64,000 nucleotides of DNA. It comes from Streptomyces griseoviridis. Lineage in GTDB: Bacteria > Actinomycetota > Actinomycetes > Streptomycetales > Streptomycetaceae. The DNA lies in assembly GCA_014649155.1 (NCBI GenBank), contig BMSM01000017.1:62001-126000 (forward strand). The letters run 5' to 3'. Of the stretch, positions 1 through 8,389 are shown piece by piece (within the stretch, counting starts at the first letter, position 1; the number at the start of each line of letters is the position of its first letter). A program made the translations under genes and the position numbers. The notes below the pieces were generated by a model. The model saw only the letters and a list, made by a program, of their open reading frames with translations, searched no databases and had not been told where the DNA came from.

Positions 1-840
1 ACGTGTCGCGGTGTCGTGCTCCGCGCCGCCGCCGGTGCGGCGCACGGCAGGCCGCGGCCGTCGGCATCGGGACATGGGTTACACGACGTGGAGCCGTCAC
101 CGGTTCACCAGGACTCGCCGGGAACGGCCGCTCGTGGCGGCCGGCCGGCGACAACGACGGAGCGTCGGCCGGGGCGGGGGAGGGCAGGGGCATGCCGCCG
201 TCCGGGGTGACGCGGGCGGATGCCGTGCACGGCGCTCCGCCCGCCGGGTCCGACGCGCCTCGGGCGACGGCCGCCGCGCCGGGCGGTCACTGAACCGCAG
301 CCGACGGTCGACGAGCGGGGGCAGCGGCGCCGCGTGCGTGCCGGGCGTCTCCAGGCAGGAGGCGGTGACCGGGTCGGGGCTGATGCACGAGTATCCGGTC
401 ACATGCCGTCGCACGGGCGGCTCGGGGCGGAGGAACGCGCCATCGAAGTGCGGCGGGATCGTGTGCGCGGGGACGAGCGCGGGTCCCGGTCAGGCGGCGG
501 CGTACCCGATGGCGGACGGTGCCTGTTTCCGTGCCCACCGCGATCCTGGGCCGCGGTCCCGCGTCGGCGCGGGCCCGTCCGAGGAGGCCGGCGAGGGCGC
601 CGTCCGGGGTGGAGCGCACCCGTTCCCGCTCGGCGAGATCGACGAGGCCGGCGAGGCCGGCGAGGCGGACGCCGGGCGCCCGCGGTGACGCGGCCACCGG
701 ATCGCCGGCGCGGCTGCCACCAGGACCTTCTCTGTGCCAATGCGGCGGGCGGCGCCCTCCCAGGCGTCCGGCAGGGGGGGCCGACGGCGGCGGCGGCCTG
801 GCCGGCGGTCATAGCCGGGCCGGCTTCGCGGACCGACGGT
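1..840. other. no supportable gene; possibly decayed sequence
   Basis: I see no convincing gene here. Several frames are open on both strands, as expected at this GC content, but none has a ribosome-binding site, a recognisable domain or a consistent protein-like composition. The adjoining sequence is a decayed transporter gene, so this may also be decayed coding DNA. Confidence 0.4.
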
Positions 841-884
841 GTGGCAACAACCGACCCGCACCCCTGGATGCCGCTGCCGCCACA

Positions 885-1212
885 GCCCCAGCACCGTGGG
901 CAGCACCGCCCTGTCCTTCCACCGGGCCGCCGCCGTCACCCGCCGCGTCCTGAAGGCCCACGGCCACCGCGTGAACAGCGGGGAGGCGCCGCACGAGCGG
1001 GTGTTCCGGCGGCAGGAGGACGGGGACGTCGACGTCCTGGTCTCCGCGTGGCCGCCCTTCAGCCACGACACCTACCTCTCGCACCACGGGACCAGGCACG
1101 TGTGCTGACCCCCGCTACCGGCCGTACTACGTGTCGGCAATCCCGCCGTACGACCCGGCCGAAGCGGTGCGAGAGGCCACCCACCTCGCGCGGGAGCGGT
1201 CTCCGGCGGAAA
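885..1212 (+). pseudogene. relic of a glycine-betaine-type ABC transporter substrate-binding protein
   Basis: The frame around 890-1105 reads TALSFHRAAAVTRRVLKAHG, then EAPHERVF and GDVDVLVSAWPPFSHDTYL. This matches from memory the middle of OpuAC-type betaine-binding proteins found in Streptomyces (pattern LSFH..S, H.HGH, EAPHE.AF, G.VD.LVSAWLP.SH..YL). After a stop at 1106-1108 the homology resumes in another frame as YRPYYVSAIPPYDPAEAV, the expected next block (YRPY..W.VP.Y.PAEAV). Signal peptide, start codon and the C-terminal half are absent. Seen: the motif order and the frame break. Inferred: family identity, from recalled consensus only. The remnant cannot make a working binding protein. 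Confidence 0.5.
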
Positions 1213-1230
1213 GCGAGCCCGCGACCGCCG

Positions 1231-1551
1231 TCAGTCCAGCGGGCCGATGGTGCCGGTCAGCGCGAGCGGCGTACCGTCGGGCAGCGTGATCCGGGAGTAC
1301 AGCAGGCCCCGCTCGAAGTCCTCCAGATGAGTGATCGTGGCTCCGGACAGCTCCTTCCAGGACGTCAGGTACACATCCGGGCGGATCTCCGCCGTCGTGA
1401 CGGCCACGGTCTCGGTGTGGCCGTCCGGCACCAGCTCTCCTCCCTTGATGACGGTGAAGGTCATCCGCTCCTCGGATTCGAAATGGATCTCCAGGGTCAG
1501 AACGCCCAGGTCCGCGAGGAAACGGTGGCCGAGGATCTGCTTCTGTGACAT
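1231..1551 (-). CDS. MoaF-like small beta-barrel protein
   Basis: A 106-residue protein starting MSQKQILGHRF. The start at 1551 is chosen because an AAGGGAAGG ribosome-binding site lies just upstream; longer readings run through a 24-bp repeat array and are unlikely. The pattern of short beta strands (LTLEIHFESEERMTFTVI, TETVAVTTAEIRPDVYLTSW, ATITHLEDFE, LYSRITLPDGTPLALTGTI) resembles the MoaF-like/calycin-like small proteins common in Streptomyces, some of which sit beside redox enzymes. No catalytic residues are evident and a ligand-binding role is only an inference. It is divergent from the winged-helix gene at 1786, and a decayed paralogue lies at 57966. Confidence 0.65.
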   Translation of the reverse strand: MSQKQILGHRFLADLGVLTLEIHFESEERMTFTVIKGGELVPDGHTETVAVTTAEIRPDVYLTSWKELSGATITHLEDFERGLLYSRITLPDGTPLALTGTIGPLD

Positions 1552-1660
1552 GTCATGCCTTCCCTTGTGCGGTGGGAGACACGATCCTTCACACCTGTCA
1601 CAGAGGCATCCGTCATCCGACCTAGGAAGCCCGGGCCACCCGGTGCGACGGCGCCCTGAC

Positions 1661-1731
1661 GGCCCGGCCCTGCACCGTGTGCACGGCCCGGCCCTGCACC
1701 GTGTGCACGGCCCGGCCCTGCACCGTGTGGG
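1661..1731. repeat. three tandem 24-bp repeats in a divergent promoter region
   Basis: The unit GGCCCGGCCCTGCACCGTGT followed by GCAC occurs at 1661-1684 and 1685-1708, and again at 1709-1731 with the last bases changed. The array sits between the MoaF-like gene (leftward, start 1551) and the winged-helix gene (rightward, start about 1786). A 24-bp period is not a multiple of the helical repeat, but the near identity of the units indicates recent expansion. It may be an iterated operator for the winged-helix protein, or only slippage. Confidence 0.85.
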
Positions 1732-1785
1732 TATGGCCTGAGTACGATGCGCACCGTCAGCCACACACAAAGGGAGCCAACGGCT

Positions 1786-2409
1786 TTGCTCATCAAATCG
1801 GACCCCGCCACGATTCAGTCACGGTACGCCGAACAGGCCACGGCGGACCTGGAGGAGAACCGCCGCCAGCAACGCGAACTCACCGGTCGCCTGGAGGTGC
1901 TGCGTCAGGAGGAGGCTCTCCTGCTGGACATCCTGAATCTCGCGGGGCGTTCCACCCCGCAGTCCGACCACGTACCGCAGCAGGCGGACGGCTCTTCCGC
2001 CCCCCCGTCCCAGGGCCCGCCGGGCGGCACTGCGGGGCCGGCCCCGGCCCCGGCGGACACGGCGCCCACCGACGGCAGGACGCGGCCCGAGGCCGCGGGG
2101 CGGACATCCGGCACGGCGCCCTCGGGCCGGAAACCCGGGCGGCAGCCCCTCCTGGGAGAACTGCTCCTGGACCTGTTGAAGGCACACGACGAGCCACGCC
2201 TGGCGAAGGAGCTGCGCGACGAACTGCTGCAGACACGTCCGGAACGCAATCCCACACCCCAGGTCGTGCGCAACACCCTGGAGGCGCTGGTCGCCAAGGG
2301 CCGTATCGTGCGGCACAAGCAGCAGAGGTCGGTCCTGTACACCGTGGCCGAACCGGACGACGACAGCGCGAGCGAGGTGGCGGCCCGCGCGGCGACCGAA
2401 ACCGAGTGA
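1786..2409 (+). CDS. coiled-coil/winged-helix DNA-binding protein
   Basis: About 207 residues from a TTG start at 1786, chosen for the AGGGAG site at 1771-1776; an ATG at 1747 has no such site. Residues about 5-50 (DPATIQSRYAEQATADLEEN and following) are charged and heptad-like, suggesting a coiled-coil dimer. Residues 55-120 are a Pro/Gly/Ala-rich linker. The C-terminal third (LLDLLKAHDEPRLAKELRDE, then TPQVVRNTLEALVAKGRIVR) looks like a winged helix of the kind that follows a degron or toxin-control fold in actinomycete regulators. Family not recognised precisely. It is divergent from the MoaF-like gene across a triplicated 24-bp element, which makes that pair a plausible target (inference). 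Confidence 0.6.
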   Translation: MLIKSDPATIQSRYAEQATADLEENRRQQRELTGRLEVLRQEEALLLDILNLAGRSTPQSDHVPQQADGSSAPPSQGPPGGTAGPAPAPADTAPTDGRTRPEAAGRTSGTAPSGRKPGRQPLLGELLLDLLKAHDEPRLAKELRDELLQTRPERNPTPQVVRNTLEALVAKGRIVRHKQQRSVLYTVAEPDDDSASEVAARAATETE

Positions 2410-2985
2410 TCGCCGACGAGCACCACTGCCGGGGCGCCCACGACCGTGGCCGACCGGACGGCAGCGGCGTGCGCGGGGCAACGCCCAGCTCCGGCGTGTC
2501 CCCGCGCGCCGTGCGGGTCAGGTGAGCCGGCTTCCCGTCCTCCCGGCCGACGACTCCGGCCACCGCTTGCGCGAAGGCACTGCCGTTTTCCGGCTACACC
2601 GGGATCGACGGCGCACACCACCGGCTGTTCACCGCCCACACCTCCGTTTTCCGCCGAGCCTCCGACCAGGGGCCGTTCGCCGACCTTTCACTGGTCACAT
2701 GGCATACACGAGACCGGGGCACCGAAAGGTTCAACGAATCCGGAATGTTTTCTCCCGCGGATTCCCGTCGCGGGTCGGGGGAGGGCCGGCACATGTCCCC
2801 GGCGGGAACCGGTCCCACCGGTCAGGACAGTCGGCGTGGTTCGGTCACGGCACAGAAACCTGGCTCGGTGTGACGTGGTGTGGGGAGCCGAAGGGATCGT
2901 GGTGCGGGCAGAGTCCGGGCTCTCGCACCCCGGCGGCTCCCTCCGCCCTGGTCCTGCCAGGTTTCTCGGCGCCTTGAGCCCCTGG
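2410..2985. other. intergenic, nothing recognised
   Basis: No gene or clear regulatory structure. The segment around 2783-2800 contains GGCACATGTCCCCGG, similar to the CACATGTG-type element reported elsewhere in the window, but no start codon with a ribosome-binding site follows. Confidence 0.4.
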
Positions 2986-2989
2986 GGCC

Positions 2990-3253
2990 CTGCCAGCGGA
3001 ACCGTAGGCCCGGCCAGCTGGTGTGGTACCGGACGTGCGGGCCGCCCGAGGGCGTACGGACCCGCAGGGTGCCGGCGTCACCCACGGGACCGGGCCGGCC
3101 GCGGAAGGCCGCCGGCAGGGCCAGGGCGTCGAAGCCGGAGGCCGGTCCGTCGAGGTTCACCTGCTCGGGGATGGGGATGCCCGGCAGCGGGCGGTTCCGG
3201 CCGGCGACCGGGGCCGGGTGGGCGTCGACGTCGATCACACGAGGCCGTTCCAC
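2990..3253 (-). pseudogene. N-terminal-side relic of bifunctional DNA primase/polymerase (prim-pol)
   Basis: Read leftward from 3253, the frame gives VIDVDAHPAPVAGRNRPLPG, IPIPEQVNLDGPASGFDALA and TLRVRTPSGGPHVRY. I recognise this as the central part of the Streptomyces bifunctional prim-pol protein (consensus from memory: VDLD, RPLPGI.IP, L.GLASGFD.LALLAA, TLRVRTPSGGLHVWY). Homology fades near 2990. The polymerase acid motif DVDAH is still visible, but start, flanks and everything after HVRYHTSWPGLRFRW are lost or frameshifted. The following part of the same protein is found on the opposite strand at 3271-3660, so the gene was broken by an inversion as well as by point decay. Confidence 0.6.
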
Positions 3254-3270
3254 CGGGTTGTGGCGGGAGG

Positions 3271-3665
3271 ACCACGCTCACCCGGCAGGCCGACGTCCGT
3301 GCCGACGGCGGGTACGTCGTCGCGCCAGGCACCCGTACCGGTCAGGGCGTCTACCGGGCCCGGACATCTGCCCCCTCCCCGAGCGGACGCGGGACGAACT
3401 CCCGCGTACCGGTCATCTGGTGACTCCCGCCCGGGTCCGGCCCGCCGCCGTGCCGCGTCCACCGCGCCTTCGCGGGAGCGGCTCCGCCCACCGGGTCCTC
3501 GACCCGCTGATCGCGCAGGTCGCGCGGTGCGCCCCCGCCGCCGGGGGAACCGCGTTCACGGTGAGGCTCGACCACGCCGCCTGCACCGCCGGCCGCCCCG
3601 TCGGTGCCGATCCGCTCGCGAGGGTCGGGCCCGGCGTGTCGGCGGGCTCTGCGGGGTGCGCCGCG
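3271..3665 (+). pseudogene. C-terminal-side relic of the same prim-pol gene, opposite strand
   Basis: Read rightward, 3283-3350 gives QADVRADGGYVVAPGTRTGQ, which directly follows the HVRY segment in intact prim-pol proteins (QVDVRA.GGYI.AP.TRT). After a frameshift near 3360 the reading continues LPERTRDELPRTGHL and then VLDPLIAQVARCAPAAGGTA and FTVRLDHAACTAGRPVG, matching the usual C-terminal LA.EL.RTGHL and VLAEVA.C..G.GF...LNRAAYTAGGLV pattern. Its orientation is opposite to the preceding fragment at 2990-3253. Prim-pol genes are found on actinomycete integrative elements and as chromosomal singletons; no other element genes are visible here. Confidence 0.55.
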
Positions 3666-3884
3666 GTCCATGACCCACCGATGCCAGTCATCCGACTGAT
3701 GCTTCCCCGGACACGTGTGCCTAGGGTTGCCCCTGGGTGGAAGGGGCCGACCCGTCCGCGACCGGAGTCCCGCACAGGTGGGACGACGGGAGGGATCCCG
3801 GGCCGTGAACCCTGACGCGGAGCAGGGCGGACATCGAGGTCGCGCCCTCACCTGAACGGGGTGTCCCGCCGGACGGAGAGAGAT

Positions 3885-3915
3885 TTGACACCGCTCAATA
3901 CGACTGGCCATATTG
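3885..3915 (+). promoter_or_regulatory. promoter with GACTGGCCATATT operator-like element
   Basis: TTGACA at 3885-3890 is followed by CGACTGGCCATATTGA, placing a -10-like ATATTG 19 bases downstream of the -35. The 13-mer GACTGGCCATATT (3902-3914) recurs with one change at 17819-17831 and at 12361-12374 (reverse strand), each time in the same position relative to a TTGAC -35 box. It drives the GNAT gene starting at 3975. Confidence 0.55.
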
Positions 3916-3974
3916 AAAAAGTGGCCAGAGCAGGGGGCGTCCGCCGTGCCGCACGCGACCAAGTGGAGATCCCG

Positions 3975-4820
3975 ATGACCACTCCCGTGCTTGCGTCCGC
4001 AGCCGAACTGTCCGAGGCCGAGGCACTCCCCGACGTCGAGACGGGAGCGCCCGCGGCCACCCGAGAGGCCCTGGGATCGCGCTCCGTCCGCCCGGGTGGC
4101 GGCGTCACGCTCTGCGTCCGTCACGACCCGACCCGATTCTGGAGCAAGGCCCTCGGTTCCGGCTTCACCACCCCGGTCACCGCGGCCTCGTCACAGAGGT
4201 GTGCGCCTTCTACCGGAACGAGGGGACGCCCCAGGCCGTCCTCCGACTGGCGCCGGCGGTCCTGCCGGAGGACTGGGGCGAAGTCTGCGCGGAGTGCGGG
4301 CTGTCCGTCCGCCGGTCCGTCCCGGGAGAAGGTGATGTGCGCCATGGACGAGGCGCTCCGCCGAACGGCGGGGTGGGACCAGCGGTCACCCGGGCTGAAC
4401 CTGGCCGCCGTCTGCCCCGAGGACGCCGTTGCCCAGGGAGCGGTCATGACGCGTGCCTTCGACATGCCCGAGGAGCACCCGGGCGACATGACGGCCGCCC
4501 CCGTCGGACGGGCCGGCCGGCATCCCTTCGGCGTCTGGGACGGCACCGACCTCGTCGCGGTCGGAACCATGTACACACGCGGTGAGACCGCCCAGTTCTC
4601 CGGTGGGGCCACGGTCCCGCCCGCGCGCGGCGGCGCACAGAGCGCGCTGCTGGCGGCTCGCGCCCGGCAGGCCGACCCCGCGGGCTGTCGCTGGCTCGTC
4701 GCGGAGACGGGCGTGGAACGACCGGGGGCCCCCAACTCGTCCCCGCACAACATGCTCCGCATCGGCTTCCAGGTCCTGTACGAGCGGCGGAACCGGACAT
4801 GGCATCCCGGCAACGGATGA
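3975..4820 (+). pseudogene. GNAT acetyltransferase with two compensating frameshifts
   Basis: Start at ATG 3975 with GGAG 6 bases upstream. The first frame reads VTLCVRHDPTRFWSKALGSG FTTPVTA as in a large Streptomyces GNAT family. At about 4183 the homology moves to another frame (LVTEVCAFYRNEGTPQAVLR, LAPAVLPEDWGEVCAECGLS), consistent with loss of one base. Near 4305-4320 it returns to the first frame (PSREKVMCAMDEALR) and stays intact to the end, including the acetyl-CoA-side region GGAQSALLAARARQADPAGC RWLVAETG and the terminal NSSPHNMLRIGFQVLYERRN. The net frame is preserved, so only about 40 residues are altered. Two sequencing errors could give the same picture. The substrate is unknown. 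Confidence 0.65.
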
Positions 4821-5024
4821 GGCGGAACCCCGCGACGGCCGGAACCTTTGCCACGGTGCCCCCCGCCGCGATCGCGGTCCGCGGTGGCCCGTCCCGCGTG
4901 CCTGTCCCGGCGTCCCGGACCGGTCCGGGCGCCCGGCGTCCCGGACCCGGCGACCACACCGAGCGACACGACGCGTCGGCACCGCGAGGCTCCACCCGCG
5001 GGCCAGGAAAGAGGGGGATCACCG

Positions 5025-7949
5025 ATGACACGGCAACGTGATCTCGTGGACGAGGCCATCCAGTTCTCCGTACTCGGACCGGTGCGGGCCTGGCGGGCGG
5101 GGAAGGAACTGCGCCTCGGCCCCAAACAGCAGCGGCTCATCCTGGGCGTCCTGCTCGCCCGGGCGGGAAGGCCGGTTCCCCTGGGGGAGTTCGTCGAACT
5201 GCTCTGGGACGGCTTCCCCCCGGCCAGCGCCGCGAACGCGGTGCACCGGTACGTCGGAGTCCTCCGCCGGCTCCTCGAACCCGAACTGCCCGCCCGTTCC
5301 CCCGGGCGATGGCTCGTACGGCAGGCCGGCGGCTACCTGCTCCGCGTCGACGAGGACTGCCTCGATCTCCTGAACTTCCGCACCTTGGTGGAGCAGGCCC
5401 GCCACGCGTCCGGCTCCGGTGACTGGGCGCGGGCCGTGGGACTCTTCACCACCGCGCTCGGACTGTGGCAGGGGCGGTGCGCGGCCGACCTGGAACCTTC
5501 CGTCGGCACCCACCCGGCTTTCGTCATGATCGAGCACGAATACGTCTCCGTGGTGTGCGAGGCCGCGGCGGCCTCCCTGCGGTGCGACCGCGCCGGAGCG
5601 GTACTGCTGCCCCTGCGCCACGCCGTCGAGCGCAATCCCCTGGACGAGGCACTGCTGTCCCACCTCCTGCTGGCGCTCGCCGCCGACGGCAAGCAGGCCG
5701 AGGCAATGGCCCTGTACCAGGAGACACGACTGCGTCTGGCGGACGAACTGGGCGTGGACCCCGGCACCGAACTGCGCGCCGCGTACGACAGGATCCTGCG
5801 CCAGGAGACGGGCGGGACGGCCGGAACAGTCGAAAGCGCTGGGACCACCGCGACCGCCGAGAACCCGCCCGCCGATCCGGCGGACGACCACGGTGCCCCC
5901 GTGCCCGCCGAGGTGTCCGCCCCGCGCGAGGCACCCCCGGTCAAACCGGTCCAGCTCCCCTCCGACCTGCCGTGCTTCGTGGGACGCGAGGACGCCCTGG
6001 CGCACGCCACGGCCCTGACCCGCGCCACCGGGGGGAGCGCTCCGCGAGTCCTGGCGATCGACGGCATTCCCGGTATCGGCAAGACGGCGCTGGCCGTTCG
6101 TCTGGCACACCGCGTGGCCGGCGACTTCCCCGACGGGCAGCTCTACGCCGACCTGCGCGGGTTCGTCGCCGAAGGCAGCCCGAGAGATCCGCACGAGGTA
6201 CTCCAGGGCTTCCTGAGCGCGCTCGGCGTGGGCCAGCAGGACATCCCGGCCCAAGTGGACGCGCGGGCCGCCCTGTACCGCAGTGTGCTGGCCGGGCTGC
6301 GGGTGCTCGTCGTCCTGGACAACGCCCGCGACATCGAGCAGGTGCGGCCGCTGCTGCCCGGGACGTCCGAGTGCAGGGTGATCGTGACCAGCCGAAGCCG
6401 CCTGACCGGTCTCGCCGCCGGCCACGGGGCACACCTGCTCACCCTCGACGTGCCCACCCGGCAGGAGGCGACCGCCGGCTTCCTGGAACGGATCAGGGCC
6501 TCCCGTCCCGGCGAGGACGTCGACATGGACCTGGTCGGGCGGATCGTCGAGGGGTGCGGCCGACTGCCGCTGGCCGTGGCCATCGTGGCCGCGCGGGCGG
6601 CCAGCCACCCCGACCACCCCCTGCCGCAGGTGGCGGCCGAGCTGGTCAACAGCCGGATCACGCTGGACGGCTTCAGCGACGACAACCTCGACAACGACGT
6701 CAGGAGTGTCTTCTCCTGGTCCTACCGCACGCTCAGCGACCAGGCCGCACGGCTCTTCCGGCTGCTGCCGCTGCACCCGGGACCCGACCTCACCGTCGCC
6801 GCGATGGCGAGTCTCGCCGGTGTCGCGCCGCGCGCGGCCTCCGCCGCGGTGGGTGAACTCGTCCGCACCCGCCTCCTCACCGTCCAGCGCCGCGACCGGT
6901 ACTGGTCCCACGACCTGGTGCTCGCCTACGCCGCCGAACTGGACGGCGAGACAAGAACGGAGCGCGCCGCCGCGCTGGCCCGCCTGCACGATCATTACCG
7001 GCAGACCGCGCACGCCGCCCATCTGATGCTGCGACCGCCGACGAGACCGGTCGCGCCGCCGCCACCGCTGCCCGGCGTCACCCCCGAGACGATGGCCGAC
7101 AGCGCGGCCGCGATGGACTGGTTCACGAACGAGCACTCCGTGTTGCGCGCCGTGGTCGAGAACACCGCGACGCGCGGAGAGTCCAGGGCGACCTGGGAAC
7201 TGGCCTTGAAGATGCAGCTGTACCAGCAGCGTCACGGCTGCTGGCACGACTGGGCAGCGACCATGCGCCTCGCCCTGGAGACCGCCCGGCGGGCCGGGGA
7301 CACCGAAGGAACGGCACGCGCTCAGCACGGCCTCGCGGGCGCCCACCACTTCCTCGGCGACCGCGAGGAGTCCCTCCGGTACCTGAAGTCGGCCCAGGAG
7401 AACTTCGAGAAGCTGGGACTGGTCGACGACCTGGCCCATGTGCTCAAGAACCTCGGCACCGTACGTTTCGCGCTGGGCGACTACGCCGTCGCCGCCCAGC
7501 ACCAGGAGCAGGCGATGCGGCTGCTGCGGGCCACCGGCCAGCGCGCGCTGGAGGCCACCACCACGCTGCTGGCGGGCTACAGCCGACTGGAACTGGGCGA
7601 CGTGACGGAGACGGCCCTGCTGGCCGACACCGCCGCGACGATCTTCCGCGAGGTGAACGACCTCAACGGCGTGGGGTCGTGCATGACCCTGCTGGGCAGG
7701 CTCCACCACACCCAGCGCGACCACGACCGTTCGATCGCCTTCTACGAACAGGGTATCGACCTGATGCGGCGGGCCGGCAGCCGTGCCAACGTGATGGAAG
7801 CACTCGTGGCGCTCGGCGACATCCACTTCGACGCCGGTGACGTGAGCGGTGCTCGACGAGCGTGGACCGATGCCGTGAACTGCGTCGACGACCCCGTACT
7901 GCCGCTCGTGATACACGCGAAGGCCCGGCTGTGGGCATCGGCGCTGTGA
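5025..7949 (+). CDS. AfsR/SARP-type regulator with NB-ARC and TPR domains
   Basis: 974 residues from ATG 5025, preceded by GAGGGGG. Residues about 13-110 form an OmpR-like winged helix (FSVLGPVRAW, LGPKQQRLILGVLLARAG, LLWDGFPPASAANAVHRYVG VLRRLLEP). Residues about 115-265 form a bacterial transcriptional activation domain ending in LADELGVDPGTELRAAYDRI L. After a Pro/Ala linker comes an NB-ARC-like ATPase with Walker A GIPGIGKTAL near residue 346 and a sensor-type MTSRSRL region. The C-terminal 300 residues are helical TPR-like repeats (YLKSAQENFEKLGLVDDLAH). This is the AfsR/large-SARP plan: a DNA-binding activator controlled by ATP binding, often for secondary metabolism or morphogenesis. 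No biosynthetic cluster lies next to it, so targets are unknown. Confidence 0.9.
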   Translation: MTRQRDLVDEAIQFSVLGPVRAWRAGKELRLGPKQQRLILGVLLARAGRPVPLGEFVELLWDGFPPASAANAVHRYVGVLRRLLEPELPARSPGRWLVRQAGGYLLRVDEDCLDLLNFRTLVEQARHASGSGDWARAVGLFTTALGLWQGRCAADLEPSVGTHPAFVMIEHEYVSVVCEAAAASLRCDRAGAVLLPLRHAVERNPLDEALLSHLLLALAADGKQAEAMALYQETRLRLADELGVDPGTELRAAYDRILRQETGGTAGTVESAGTTATAENPPADPADDHGAPVPAEVSAPREAPPVKPVQLPSDLPCFVGREDALAHATALTRATGGSAPRVLAIDGIPGIGKTALAVRLAHRVAGDFPDGQLYADLRGFVAEGSPRDPHEVLQGFLSALGVGQQDIPAQVDARAALYRSVLAGLRVLVVLDNARDIEQVRPLLPGTSECRVIVTSRSRLTGLAAGHGAHLLTLDVPTRQEATAGFLERIRASRPGEDVDMDLVGRIVEGCGRLPLAVAIVAARAASHPDHPLPQVAAELVNSRITLDGFSDDNLDNDVRSVFSWSYRTLSDQAARLFRLLPLHPGPDLTVAAMASLAGVAPRAASAAVGELVRTRLLTVQRRDRYWSHDLVLAYAAELDGETRTERAAALARLHDHYRQTAHAAHLMLRPPTRPVAPPPPLPGVTPETMADSAAAMDWFTNEHSVLRAVVENTATRGESRATWELALKMQLYQQRHGCWHDWAATMRLALETARRAGDTEGTARAQHGLAGAHHFLGDREESLRYLKSAQENFEKLGLVDDLAHVLKNLGTVRFALGDYAVAAQHQEQAMRLLRATGQRALEATTTLLAGYSRLELGDVTETALLADTAATIFREVNDLNGVGSCMTLLGRLHHTQRDHDRSIAFYEQGIDLMRRAGSRANVMEALVALGDIHFDAGDVSGARRAWTDAVNCVDDPVLPLVIHAKARLWASAL

Positions 7950-8009
7950 GCGTCACGTGGTCGCGCCGGGCCGGGCCACCGCCGAACCGGCATGTTCGAC
8001 GGCGTCCGG

Positions 8010-8091
8010 GGACGGCTCGCACCCTTCGGCTCGACCGCGCGGGTGACGGGAGCCGATGGCGTCCGGGGGCGACGCCGGGTGCGAGCCGTCC
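8010..8091. terminator. long-range 15-bp inverted repeat after the AfsR-like gene
   Basis: GGACGGCTCGCACCC at 8010-8024 is perfectly complementary to GGGTGCGAGCCGTCC at 8077-8091, with a 52-base loop. It begins about 60 bases after the stop of the upstream gene. The large loop is atypical for a simple intrinsic terminator, so a transcript-processing or regulatory structure is also possible. Confidence 0.5.
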
Positions 8092-8389
8092 CGGAACCCG
8101 GCCCGAGGAGGGCCGGTCGGGGGGAGGTTCAGGGCGGAGCAGGCGGGCCGCCGGCCCGTACGCCGTCCGCGAGGACGGGCGCCGTGACGGCACCGGATCG
8201 ACGTGTCACGTGCTTCCTCTTCCCAGAACAACTCCGATACGTATTCGAACAGGGAAGGGCGCACCCTGTCCAAGGCCGATTCGTCATCACGCAATGTCGG
8301 AAACGCATGCCCTGCGGCCGGTCGGAACCGCGAGACGGAGCACCGTCAGCAGCGTCCCGCGGCCCCTCGTCGGAAGGCAGTCCCCCACC

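Noticed and set aside
2990..3665. An integrative element (AICE) around the prim-pol relic
   Set aside because: No integrase, excisionase, Tra/FtsK-like gene or att site is visible nearby; only the prim-pol fragments support it.
4911..4945. GC-rich hairpin after the GNAT gene as a strong terminator
   Set aside because: Short imperfect palindrome (GGACCGGTCC) in a very GC-rich stretch; not distinguishable from background.
5019..7916. Very long open frame (965 codons) on the minus strand opposite the AfsR-like gene
   Set aside because: It mirrors the real gene's codon phase in GC-rich DNA, its translation shows no domain, and the plus-strand gene has clear domains and a ribosome-binding site.
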